A stretch of 64,000 bases of DNA, taken from the NCBI GenBank assembly GCA_965226545.1, contig OZ245364.1:806001-870000 (forward strand), read 5' to 3'. Made by a program: the position numbers and the translations under genes. The notes below the pieces were generated by a model. That model was not told the DNA's origin, made no database searches, and saw nothing but the letters and a program-made list of their open reading frames with translations. Positions 16,334 through 24,091 of this stretch are shown here, one piece after another; position 1 is the stretch's first letter; the number at the start of each line of letters is the position of its first letter. This DNA comes from JAHRAW01 sp965226545 (GTDB lineage Bacteria > Pseudomonadota > Gammaproteobacteria > Arenicellales > Poriferihabitantaceae).

Positions 16334-16379
16334 TTAATTGTGCGTTCAAGTGCGCGGCAAGTGCGCGTCTAAGTGCGCG

Positions 16380-18230
16380 TCAAGCGCGCAAGCCCAATGC
16401 ATCGACCACGACGGTTAACTTATCCAGCAATCGCTGATGGTCAGCCGGTATGCGCACGGCAAACCGAAAGCACGGGCGCGATTTTTTAATGCGCGTCGAT
16501 ACATCCTTAATGTAAATGCCATGTGCGGCGAGCAATTGGTCGGCGATGCGCGCGCCGTCGGCTTCGACGCCGCGATTTAACTGCACCAATAAAAAATTCG
16601 CCGCGCTGGGATACACCACATCGATATACGGCAACGCCGCCAACTGTTCGGCAAACGATTCGCGGTCGGCGATGGTTTGGGTAATCGAGTCGCGGATTTC
16701 AGTGCGGTGTTTTATCCAGGATTCGAGAAAGAATTCCGCCAATGAATTTAAATTCCATATTGGAATCTCGCGCTGTATCGCATCGCGCAAGGTTGCATTG
16801 CAGGTATAAATATACCCAAGCCGAATGCCGGGCGCGCCCATACTCTTGCTTAAACTTTTCAGCACAATAATGTTGTCATGCGCGCCGCTTTCGTCACCGC
16901 TGTCCAACGCCGGCAACAATGATTCAGTTGGCGCAAATTCGATAAATGATTCATCGATAATAAACATACATTGCGGATGCGCCGCCGCCAATTGCAAAAT
17001 CGATTCAGCAGAGATATGCGCGCCGGTCGGGTTGTTGGGATTGACGATAATCGCCACTTCGCTTTTATATTGCGCAATGGATTTGTTAATGTCGTCCGCA
17101 GTAAACCCAACCGCATCCGCATAAGTGTCGGCGTCGGCAAACCAACGCGGATATTCGCCGAAGGTTGGCTGCGGCAACAATGCGCGTTTGCCTGCGAATA
17201 ATCTGGCGAGTATCGGATACGCTTGCGATGCGCCGTTTAATACAATCACGCGCGCAGGGGCGCACAGCAGGCAATAGGATAATTTGCGATTCAACACCGT
17301 TTGCGATGAACCATAATTATGCAACAACGCCGGCAAGTTGCGGCGAATCGTCGACAACAATGCGCCGTTGGGAAAATGCATATTGCGGATGAAACAAAAA
17401 TCCAATACATCGTATCGCCAATAGCCGCCAAAGCCGGCGTCGAGCAATGCGCTTCTGCCGTTGCGGTCGAATTGATATTGCGCCGCATCCAAATCAATCG
17501 GGTCGTCTATCTCAGCCCATTGATGACGCACCAATACGCCGTGAATGCGTTCGTTTTGCATATACACCAAAAACCCCAAAATCAATTCGTAATAACAATT
17601 GTGGTCGATGCTGCGCGCGTAATAATTCAGCAGCCCTTTAAATTTATCATTGCAAAACCGCGCCGAGAATTTATAAATGTTAAGCGTTTTGTATTTGTCG
17701 GCGTAATCAAAAGATTCGTGCTGCAGATGCGCGGGGAACACCTGCGTGATGATGTCGTTATGCATCGCCACCACAGTGCCGTCCATGCCAAAGCGAAAAT
17801 TATCGACCAACGCCGCGTTTTCATATCGCGAATCCAAAATCTGTTTGATGACCGCATCGTCGTAAATCAAATCGGATTCAATCACCAATAAATCATCGAC
17901 AATCTCATCGACACTCTCATCGACAACTTCGGCGGCGGTGAACGCCAACATCAATGAATAAATATTGTTGGTCGAATCGTATTTTTCGTTATGCACAAAT
18001 GAAAACTGCATTGCGGCATAACGCCGCGCATACTCATCGGTATATGCCTTAATATCATTGGCGCGATAACCGGTGACCAGCAACACATCATGCACGCCGT
18101 TATTGCGCAAACTATCGAGAATCGAGCCAAGCACCGTGCCGCCGACAATCGGCAACAATGTTTTATGCGCATCAAATGTATAAGGGCGCATGCGCGCGCC
18201 GACGCCGGCGGTTAAGATAATCGCTTTCAC
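16380..18230 (-). CDS. bifunctional nucleotidyltransferase - class I/II PLP enzyme fusion (LicC-like + CobD/HisC-like)
   Basis: The 616-residue protein has two parts. The first ~230 residues are a sugar-phosphate/choline-phosphate nucleotidyltransferase: VKAIILTAGVGARMRP, HKTLLPIVGGTVL, LVIESDLIYDDAV and EIDDPIDLDAA match LicC-type cytidylyltransferases. From ~270 on it is a fold-type-I PLP enzyme: IVNPNNPTGAHIS, IDESFIEF and SLSKSMGAPGIRLGYI, whose Lys (~458) should bind PLP. It is most like histidinol-phosphate aminotransferase and CobD O-phospho-amino-acid decarboxylase. The start is the GTG at 18230, which overlaps the licD-like stop as GTGA; the frame extends 33 codons further into that gene. 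Likely role: making and CMP-activating an amino-alcohol phosphate for LicD-type transfer. Confidence 0.8.
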   Translation of the reverse strand: MKAIILTAGVGARMRPYTFDAHKTLLPIVGGTVLGSILDSLRNNGVHDVLLVTGYRANDIKAYTDEYARRYAAMQFSFVHNEKYDSTNNIYSLMLAFTAAEVVDESVDEIVDDLLVIESDLIYDDAVIKQILDSRYENAALVDNFRFGMDGTVVAMHNDIITQVFPAHLQHESFDYADKYKTLNIYKFSARFCNDKFKGLLNYYARSIDHNCYYELILGFLVYMQNERIHGVLVRHQWAEIDDPIDLDAAQYQFDRNGRSALLDAGFGGYWRYDVLDFCFIRNMHFPNGALLSTIRRNLPALLHNYGSSQTVLNRKLSYCLLCAPARVIVLNGASQAYPILARLFAGKRALLPQPTFGEYPRWFADADTYADAVGFTADDINKSIAQYKSEVAIIVNPNNPTGAHISAESILQLAAAHPQCMFIIDESFIEFAPTESLLPALDSGDESGAHDNIIVLKSLSKSMGAPGIRLGYIYTCNATLRDAIQREIPIWNLNSLAEFFLESWIKHRTEIRDSITQTIADRESFAEQLAALPYIDVVYPSAANFLLVQLNRGVEADGARIADQLLAAHGIYIKDVSTRIKKSRPCFRFAVRIPADHQRLLDKLTVVVDALGLRA

Positions 18231-18850
18231 TTGCGCGCAATCCAAGTTTGTTTGCCCGGCAACAAAGTGCGGCGGATATTGCACGGGCTTTGGGTTAACG
18301 CATCGAACTTCGAATTCGGCGTGCGCCAATCGCCGTATAACGCCGCCAGATAAGTTTTATGGTCTTTCGGCTTGAGCCAACGTTTGCCGAGAAACTCAAA
18401 CGATGCCAATTCACACCCCGGCGATTCGCGCAACAATTCGGCCGCCGGTATGTTGCGGCTCGGGCTGCCGACATACAAATACCAACGAGTGTTGTCGTTG
18501 TGTCGATGCGCGATAAAAAAATCAAACGCAAGTGATTTATAAGTCAAGGTGTATTCACTAATCTCGCCGGCAATGTTGCGCCAATAACACTTGCGCTTAA
18601 ACCCAACTTGCACCAACCGTTCGACCGCCTGCAAAAACAATTCCTCATCCTCACGCCAAAAATGAAAATCCACATCCGTGTCATGCGCCAACATCGCCCC
18701 CTCCCGCGCCCATCCCAACAACGCCCCGCCGCATACCCAATACCGCCCATGCAACGGCGAGTCGGCGAGAGTGGTGTGCAGTAAATCCAACCCGTCACGC
18801 AATGTCTTGGCGCGCAGGCGGTTGAAGATGGGGTGGTCGCGGAGTTTCAT
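18227..18850 (-). CDS. LicD/fukutin-related phosphotransferase-like protein
   Basis: The 207-residue protein has YWVCGGALLGWAREGAMLAH followed by DTDVDFHFW, the characteristic GG..LG..R......DxDxD core of the LicD family, nucleotidyltransferase-fold enzymes that attach phosphocholine or similar groups to glycans. A later SLAFDFFIAH keeps the third acidic position. The start ATG at 18850 (MKLRDHPIFNRLRA) is close to the N-terminus of the unrelated neighbour starting at 19838 (MKLRDRPIVKRLRA), including shared flanking DNA. It is the first gene of the coupled operon running to 12236. Confidence 0.8.
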   Translation of the reverse strand: MKLRDHPIFNRLRAKTLRDGLDLLHTTLADSPLHGRYWVCGGALLGWAREGAMLAHDTDVDFHFWREDEELFLQAVERLVQVGFKRKCYWRNIAGEISEYTLTYKSLAFDFFIAHRHNDNTRWYLYVGSPSRNIPAAELLRESPGCELASFEFLGKRWLKPKDHKTYLAALYGDWRTPNSKFDALTQSPCNIRRTLLPGKQTWIARK

Positions 18851-18905
18851 TGGTGGGGGAGGGGGTGGGGTTGGGGGATTGTAGCGGAAATGTATGGGGG
18901 GTGGG

Positions 18906-19838
18906 TTACTTGGGTTTTTTGCCGCAATCGTGGCGTGACACCGTAACTGGGAGAGATGTACGTGCATCCATGTCGGGGCTTATGTCCTCGTGCTCGGTAT
19001 AGGCTTCGAGTCCGGCTTCGCGTGCGGCTTCGCGTTGGGCTTGGTATTTTTTCTGATTGTATTCTTCCGCCTCGCGAAGCCGTTCGCCCGCAGAACGACA
19101 ACAGCAAAAAATAGCGGACACAAAGCGAACACTGGTGCAGGCAACTTCAATAGTTAACTCACTTTCCTTTTCCATGTTGAGCAGGTCGCAGACAGTGACC
19201 ATCGATTCGCTAACAGGACAATCTTGGTTGCGCAGGTCCACATAACGCAAATCGTATTTCTTGTTTTGATTTTTTAACCATTGCAACATTTTATACGCAT
19301 AACTCCAACTGCGGTTATAACTCCTGTAGGTAAAGGTATTCAGTAACTCATGGATTGCTTCGGTAGCGGCGGGTGATTGTTTAAGCCGCCGAATAAAAGC
19401 GATGCTTATCTCGCGGTCATAAAGTGAAGTCGTTTCCGAGATGTTAATAAGCATCACCGTCCCAATTTCAATACGGTCAGGCGTGTCGCTGGCGATGTGG
19501 GCAACGCCCGAATCAAAGGTGGCGCGCAAATTACTTTGGAATGAATCGTAGGTGCGAAACCACCAAAGCGCGAGGAAAGTCGGCAACGTAAACGGGATGG
19601 CACTGATAACTGTTCGAGCATCACCGTATATCTCTTCGGGGAATAGACCAAGAAACCACGGCGACCCGACCTTGCCGAGAATAAACCCGCCCAATGCGGC
19701 GAAAACAAGCGCAAGAAGACGCACCCACATTTTGCCGAGATGCCGGTTTAAACGCGCCCAACAACTTTTACAGCGCGCGTGTATCCGTTTCAGCACGGCG
19801 CGCAGGCGTTTGACGATGGGGCGGTCGCGGAGTTTCAT
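18906..19838 (-). CDS. member of the 'FRTYD' membrane family with long charged C-terminus
   Basis: The 310-residue protein has two TM segments (about residues 40-57 and 80-97), then ALWWFRTYDSFQSNL, SDTPDRIEIGTVMLINISET and YDREISIAFIRRLKQSP. SYAYKMLQWLKNQ and YVDLRNQDCPVSESM follow. Past the family core it has a Cys-rich FCCCRSAGE and an extra ~55-residue charged helix (RLREAEEYNQKKYQAQREAA). Start ATG 19838; earlier in-frame ATGs overlap the upstream gene. Second of the tandem pair with the 19906 gene, with which it shares RLNRHLGKMWVR. Confidence 0.75.
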   Translation of the reverse strand: MKLRDRPIVKRLRAVLKRIHARCKSCWARLNRHLGKMWVRLLALVFAALGGFILGKVGSPWFLGLFPEEIYGDARTVISAIPFTLPTFLALWWFRTYDSFQSNLRATFDSGVAHIASDTPDRIEIGTVMLINISETTSLYDREISIAFIRRLKQSPAATEAIHELLNTFTYRSYNRSWSYAYKMLQWLKNQNKKYDLRYVDLRNQDCPVSESMVTVCDLLNMEKESELTIEVACTSVRFVSAIFCCCRSAGERLREAEEYNQKKYQAQREAAREAGLEAYTEHEDISPDMDARTSLPVTVSRHDCGKKPK

Positions 19839-19905
19839 TGTTGGGGCAAGTCCGGCGTCCGTGGTTGGCTTGATGTGAGGGGATTGTAGCGTAAATAGGT
19901 GCGGT

Positions 19906-20808
19906 TTACATGGCGCGATATCTGGTTTTTCTGTCGCAGCCTTGGCCTTCCACCTCAATTTTGTTTGAGGGAAGTCCATACATGGCACGGTGTTGGCGCT
20001 CGGATTCAGGTTCGAATTGGCTTAGGGCGTTGTAGTGCAACTGTTCACGTTGCGTTACAGTGTTAAACTGTGCGCGTGCATAACCACAACAGCCAAAAAA
20101 CATGCTCATAGAGTCCGCGTTACAGTGGGCAACTTCGAGAGTCAATCTACCCCCTTTGCTTACGTTGAGCACGTCGCAGACAGTGACTCTGTCGATTTGG
20201 TACACAAAACTTTGGTTGCGCAGGTCCATATAATGCAAAGAGAATTTCTCGTTTTGATTCATTAACCACCCGAACATTAGTTGTGCGTAGCCCCAACCGG
20301 TAGATGCATTCAGCAACTTACGGTTTGCCTCGGGTTCAGCAGGGGATTGATTAAGTCGCCGAATAAAAGCGGCGCTAATTTGGCGGTTGTAAGATGAAGT
20401 CGTTTCCGAGATGCTGATAAGCATCACCGTTCCAATTTCAATGCGATTTGGCGAGTTGCTTGCGATATGGTCTATGCCCGCCTCGAAGTTGGCGCGCAAA
20501 TTACTTTGGAATGAATCATAGGTGCGAAACCACCACAGTACGAGAAACATCGGCAGCGTAAATGGGATTGTCCCGACAACTGTTCGAGTGTCGCCGTATA
20601 CATTTTCAGGGAGTAAGCCAAGCACAAACGGGGAAAAGTATTCGCCAAGAAACCAGCCGGCGATTACGGCAACAAAAAGCACGACAAACCGCACCCACAT
20701 TTTGCCGAGATGTCGGTTAAACCGCGCCCAAAAACTTTTGAGACGCTTATGCTTCTCTTCCAGCCAGATGCGTAGGCGGTAGAAGATGCGGCGGAAGTAG
20801 GCTTTCAT
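19906..20808 (-). CDS. member of the 'FRTYD' membrane family
   Basis: The 300-residue protein has FNRHLGKMWVRFVVLFVAVI (start of first TM), LPMFLVLWWFRTYDSFQSNL, SNSPNRIEIGTVMLISISET, YNRQISAAFIRRLNQSP, YAQLMFGWLMNQN and YMDLRNQSF. Like the preceding copy it has a FFGCCGYA cysteine motif after the core and a charged C-terminal tail. ATGA overlap with the upstream family member at 20805 indicates co-translation. Confidence 0.75.
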   Translation of the reverse strand: MKAYFRRIFYRLRIWLEEKHKRLKSFWARFNRHLGKMWVRFVVLFVAVIAGWFLGEYFSPFVLGLLPENVYGDTRTVVGTIPFTLPMFLVLWWFRTYDSFQSNLRANFEAGIDHIASNSPNRIEIGTVMLISISETTSSYNRQISAAFIRRLNQSPAEPEANRKLLNASTGWGYAQLMFGWLMNQNEKFSLHYMDLRNQSFVYQIDRVTVCDVLNVSKGGRLTLEVAHCNADSMSMFFGCCGYARAQFNTVTQREQLHYNALSQFEPESERQHRAMYGLPSNKIEVEGQGCDRKTRYRAM

Positions 20809-21707
20809 TCGGCTTTGTTTTGGGTGGAGTCAGCGTTGGCGGCTTTCTTTCGCTGATAAGCATCACAGCGGCGTTTAAGTTTCGCAACTGTCGCCGAAAT
20901 TGCATCCAACAAAATCTCGCATAACATACGCTTGCGGTTTTTGTCACAGCATTTGTCTTTGGATACTTTAATTTCGCCGATTTTGCCGACGTCGCTTGGG
21001 CATCCGGACCATGCTTTGTGTGCATCGGGGTAGCAATCAAAAAATTGCTGTGCATCTGCGAAGTCGCAACCATAAACGTAAAGCGTCAAATCTGGCTGTT
21101 TGTGTATGCTCACTATTGCGCAGAGTGTGATGCCCGCAGTTTTGCTTGTGAATTCTTGGTGGCGCAGGTCCAAACGATTCAAATCGCGTCCCTTGTTTTG
21201 GCGAATCAACCATTCCAACATGTGCTGCGCGTAACCCCAACGATAGCCGCCGTTGACTAGCGTTTTGTTTTTGGGAGTTTCCGCAGGATACCGTTTAAGA
21301 CGTTTGACAAATGTAAGGGCTATTTCGCTGTCAAATGCAGAAGTCACCTTAGACACTTGGATAAGAATCTGCGTACCAATTTCAATACTAATTGGCGTGT
21401 CGCTGACAATTTGCGCTACGCCCGCCTCAAAATTGGCGCGCTGAAGTCGTTGCCGCGAATCGTATGTGCGAAACCACCAAAGAGCGACAAAAGTAGGCAC
21501 TGTAAAAGGGGTTGCCGCGACGACATGCGCAAGCGCTTCGTGAGTCCCTACGGGGAACCAACAAAACCACCAATTGGAAGCGAAGATATGCGCCAGAAAT
21601 TTCCCCCCAATCAACGCGACAAAAACAAGCACGCCAACCCGCCGCCCTATGCCATTGAGCAAAAAGTCATTCCACATAAAACCACGTTCTTTACTTTTCA
21701 AACTCAT
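20805..21707 (-). CDS. member of the 'FRTYD' membrane family
   Basis: The 300-residue protein starts MSLKSKERGFMWNDFLLNG with GGAG upstream. Two TMs, then VALWWFRTYDSRQRL, SDTPISIEIGTQILIQVSKV, FDSEIALTFVKRLKRYP, YAQHMLEWLIRQN and RLDLRHQEFTSK. The C-terminal ~80 residues are a basic/acidic helix containing RRCDAYQRKKAANAD. Its N-terminus resembles that of the next upstream copy (MSTQIEKRGLMWSDFFLDG). First member of an overlapping pair. Confidence 0.75.
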   Translation of the reverse strand: MSLKSKERGFMWNDFLLNGIGRRVGVLVFVALIGGKFLAHIFASNWWFCWFPVGTHEALAHVVAATPFTVPTFVALWWFRTYDSRQRLQRANFEAGVAQIVSDTPISIEIGTQILIQVSKVTSAFDSEIALTFVKRLKRYPAETPKNKTLVNGGYRWGYAQHMLEWLIRQNKGRDLNRLDLRHQEFTSKTAGITLCAIVSIHKQPDLTLYVYGCDFADAQQFFDCYPDAHKAWSGCPSDVGKIGEIKVSKDKCCDKNRKRMLCEILLDAISATVAKLKRRCDAYQRKKAANADSTQNKAE

Positions 21708-21795
21708 TCGTCTCCACCAGCGTAATAGGTTAAAAAATCACACCGCCAATTCTGCCGCTTAACCGTCCGGCGACTGACGGCAAGATAGCCGGGTT

Positions 21796-22533
21796 TTATC
21801 CGGTGTGTCCTTCCCCCTGAACAGGCCACTTTCCAAAAAAATTCTGTTTGGTTATGTTGCCGGTAAAGCGGCAACCTCCGATTTTCATCTTCATCATGGC
21901 GGGGCTCAGTTCTTTAACATTGTCAAATCGAGAAGCGTCTTGCAAATTTAAAATGCTATCGAGCGTTACATCCGCAAACGTGAATTCTTGGTATCGCAAG
22001 TCGATGTATGTTAAGTCCCATTTGCCGCCATGTGCAACAATCCACCGTAATATGTGCTGAGCGTACGCAAAACGATAGCCGTCAGTCAGCAATTTACGGT
22101 TGCTTTCAGTGACAGCAGGAAACTGCTTAAGTCGCCGCATAAATGCAGTGCGAATTTCGCGGTCATAAGATGAGGTTACTTCCGAGACGTTCTTGAGAAT
22201 CTCCACGCCAATTTCAATATGGGAGGGCGTGTCGCTGAGGACATGTTGCGCACCCGTTTCAAAGTTGGCGCGTAAACTTTGTTGTCGCGAGTCATAAGTG
22301 CGAAACCACCAAAGCACAAGGAAAGTCGGCAATGTAAACGGGGCGGCGCCGACAACCGTTCGAACATCGCCATACATTTTTTCGGGGAATTGGCAAAGCA
22401 ACCACGGGGAAACTAAAAAGCCCAGCGCAAACCCAAGCACTGCGGCAACAAGAAGTACACCAAGCCGACGCCACATGCCATCGAGAAAAAAGTCACTCCA
22501 CATCAAACCGCGCTTTTCAATTTGTGTACTCAT
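21796..22533 (-). CDS. member of the 'FRTYD' membrane family (shortest version)
   Basis: The 245-residue protein has GGGGG upstream of its ATG. TMs at about residues 20-36 and 50-65, LVLWWFRTYDSRQQSL, SDTPSHIEIGVEILKNVSEV, YDREIRTAFMRRLKQFP, YAQHILRWIVAHG and YIDLRYQEFTFADVTLD. It ends soon after the conserved core, so the long helical tails of the other copies are dispensable extensions. It is the first gene of the tandem set as transcribed. Confidence 0.75.
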   Translation of the reverse strand: MSTQIEKRGLMWSDFFLDGMWRRLGVLLVAAVLGFALGFLVSPWLLCQFPEKMYGDVRTVVGAAPFTLPTFLVLWWFRTYDSRQQSLRANFETGAQHVLSDTPSHIEIGVEILKNVSEVTSSYDREIRTAFMRRLKQFPAVTESNRKLLTDGYRFAYAQHILRWIVAHGGKWDLTYIDLRYQEFTFADVTLDSILNLQDASRFDNVKELSPAMMKMKIGGCRFTGNITKQNFFGKWPVQGEGHTG

Positions 22534-22594
22534 TAAAAACCCCCATCAGTGTTGTACCAAAATAATAACCCCCCAATCATACCCCACCCCCCTC

Positions 22595-23791
22595 TCACCT
22601 CCCCCAATAAACCGCCCCCGCCACCGTCCCCCACCGCGCCCCCGTAACCGAAGGCAACACCCCAACCGCCCGCCGAAGCGTTCGCGCCGCCATCCAGGCG
22701 AAAGCCGCCGCCTCGACCCATTGCGCATCGATGCCGAGTTGGTCGGTTAAACCAATCGAAGCCGGGCTGCGGGCGGTGAGCATTTGCATCAGCGTTGCAT
22801 TGCGCACGCCGCCGCCGCAGGCGTAAATTTTGGCGGGGGCGGGGTGCAGCGTTTGTAATTGGCGCGCGATGGATTCGGCGGTGAGGGCGGTTAAGGTGGC
22901 GAGGGCGTCGTGGGCGTCGATGGCGGCGAATTCGCCTTGCAGATGTTGGGCGAGCCAGGCGCGGTTGAAATGTTCGCGTCCGGTGCTTTTTGGCGGCGGG
23001 CGGGTGAAGTATTCGTCTTGTAATAACGCATCGAGCCAGCGCGATTGCACTTCGCCGCGCGCGGCCAGGGCGCCGCCTTGGTCGAAGGGCGCATTGAAAT
23101 GCATCGCGCAAAATTCATCGATGAGCGTGTTGGCGGGGCCGGTGTCGAAGCCGATAACCTTATCGGCATCACGATTCGGCAGATGGGTGATGTTGGCGAT
23201 GCCGCCCAAATTCAGCACGGCGCGCGATTGATTTGCATCCGCGAAAAACGCGTGATGAAAGCCGGTGGCGAGCGGCGCGCCTTGACCGCCGGCGGCGATG
23301 TCGGCACTGCGAAAATCGGCGACCACCGGCGTGGCCGTGCGGCAGGCGATGCGCGCGGCGTCTCCCAATTGCATTGTGAATGCCAAGGCGCCGTGCGGTT
23401 GATGGCGCACGGTTTGTCCGTGGCAACCGATGACCGCGACCTTGCGTTCGGCGCGGGCGATGAGTTGTTGCGCGAAGTGCGCGTAGCATTCGCCGAGTTC
23501 GGCGTGCAGCGCGCCGAGTTCATCCAAATGAATCGTCGGCGTTGTGATGAGCGCGTTTACTTTATCGCGCAATGGCGCGGCGAAAGGTTGGTTGGCGGTG
23601 GCGACGATGCGCGCGCGGGGTTGGTTGGTGGCGTCGGGCTGTGCGGTGTTAACTTGTGCATCGTTAACTTCGATATCGACATCGACATTGGCATCGACAT
23701 TAATATCGACATCGACATCAGCCGGCAATTCGAGTATCACGCCATCGATGCCGTCCGCGCTGGTGCCGGACATCATTCCGATTGCCAACAT
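22595..23791 (-). CDS. anmK: anhydro-N-acetylmuramic acid kinase
   Basis: It phosphorylates and opens 1,6-anhydro-MurNAc during murein recycling. MLAIGMMSGTSADGIDG is the family N-terminus with the phosphate-binding loop; VIGCHGQTVRHQP, NLGGIANITHLP and GFDTGPANTLID follow as expected. The ATG at 23791 fits the family. The frame extends 25 codons to 23866 through a simple-sequence Ser/Lys stretch without a ribosome-binding site. An extra Asp/Val repeat (about residues 26-46, encoded by an ATCGAC-type hexamer repeat) is inserted in the N-lobe, making it longer than the usual ~370 residues. Next to mepM and tyrS, as in Pseudomonas. Confidence 0.92.
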   Translation of the reverse strand: MLAIGMMSGTSADGIDGVILELPADVDVDINVDANVDVDIEVNDAQVNTAQPDATNQPRARIVATANQPFAAPLRDKVNALITTPTIHLDELGALHAELGECYAHFAQQLIARAERKVAVIGCHGQTVRHQPHGALAFTMQLGDAARIACRTATPVVADFRSADIAAGGQGAPLATGFHHAFFADANQSRAVLNLGGIANITHLPNRDADKVIGFDTGPANTLIDEFCAMHFNAPFDQGGALAARGEVQSRWLDALLQDEYFTRPPPKSTGREHFNRAWLAQHLQGEFAAIDAHDALATLTALTAESIARQLQTLHPAPAKIYACGGGVRNATLMQMLTARSPASIGLTDQLGIDAQWVEAAAFAWMAARTLRRAVGVLPSVTGARWGTVAGAVYWGR

Positions 23792-24070
23792 CGAGTTCGA
23801 GTTCGAGTTTAAGTTCGACTTCGACTTTACCTTCGATTTTGACTTTGACTTCGACTTCGAATTCATTGTGATTTTAATTGTAGTTGCATTTGTCGCGCAC
23901 TGTTAACTTGCACTATTCCAATCGCCAACATCGACTTCGAGTGTGAGTTCGACTTTACTTTCGACTGTGACTTTGCCTTCGACTTCGAGTTCATTGTGAT
24001 TTTAATTGCAATTGCAATTGTGATTGCACTTGCACTTGTCGCGCACCATTAACTTGCACTTGCACTTATC
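23780..24070. repeat. tandem ~140-bp duplication of the anmK 5' end plus simple repeats
   Basis: The segment 23780-23917 (anmK codons for MLAIG, the Ser/Lys simple repeat, the first ATG and upstream DNA) is repeated at 23919-24070 with substitutions. Both units contain GCCAACATCGA, TCGACTT-type repeats, TTCATTGTGATTTTAATTG, TTGTCGCGCAC and GTTAACTTGCACT or close variants. The second unit encodes only MLAIG before diverging. Confidence 0.75.
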
Positions 24071-24091
24071 GCAATCGACCGTGCGATGCAA

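Noticed and set aside
22533..23111. 192-codon Arg/Pro-rich minus-strand frame overlapping anmK
   Set aside because: Different frame of anmK with extreme composition typical of a shadow reading frame.
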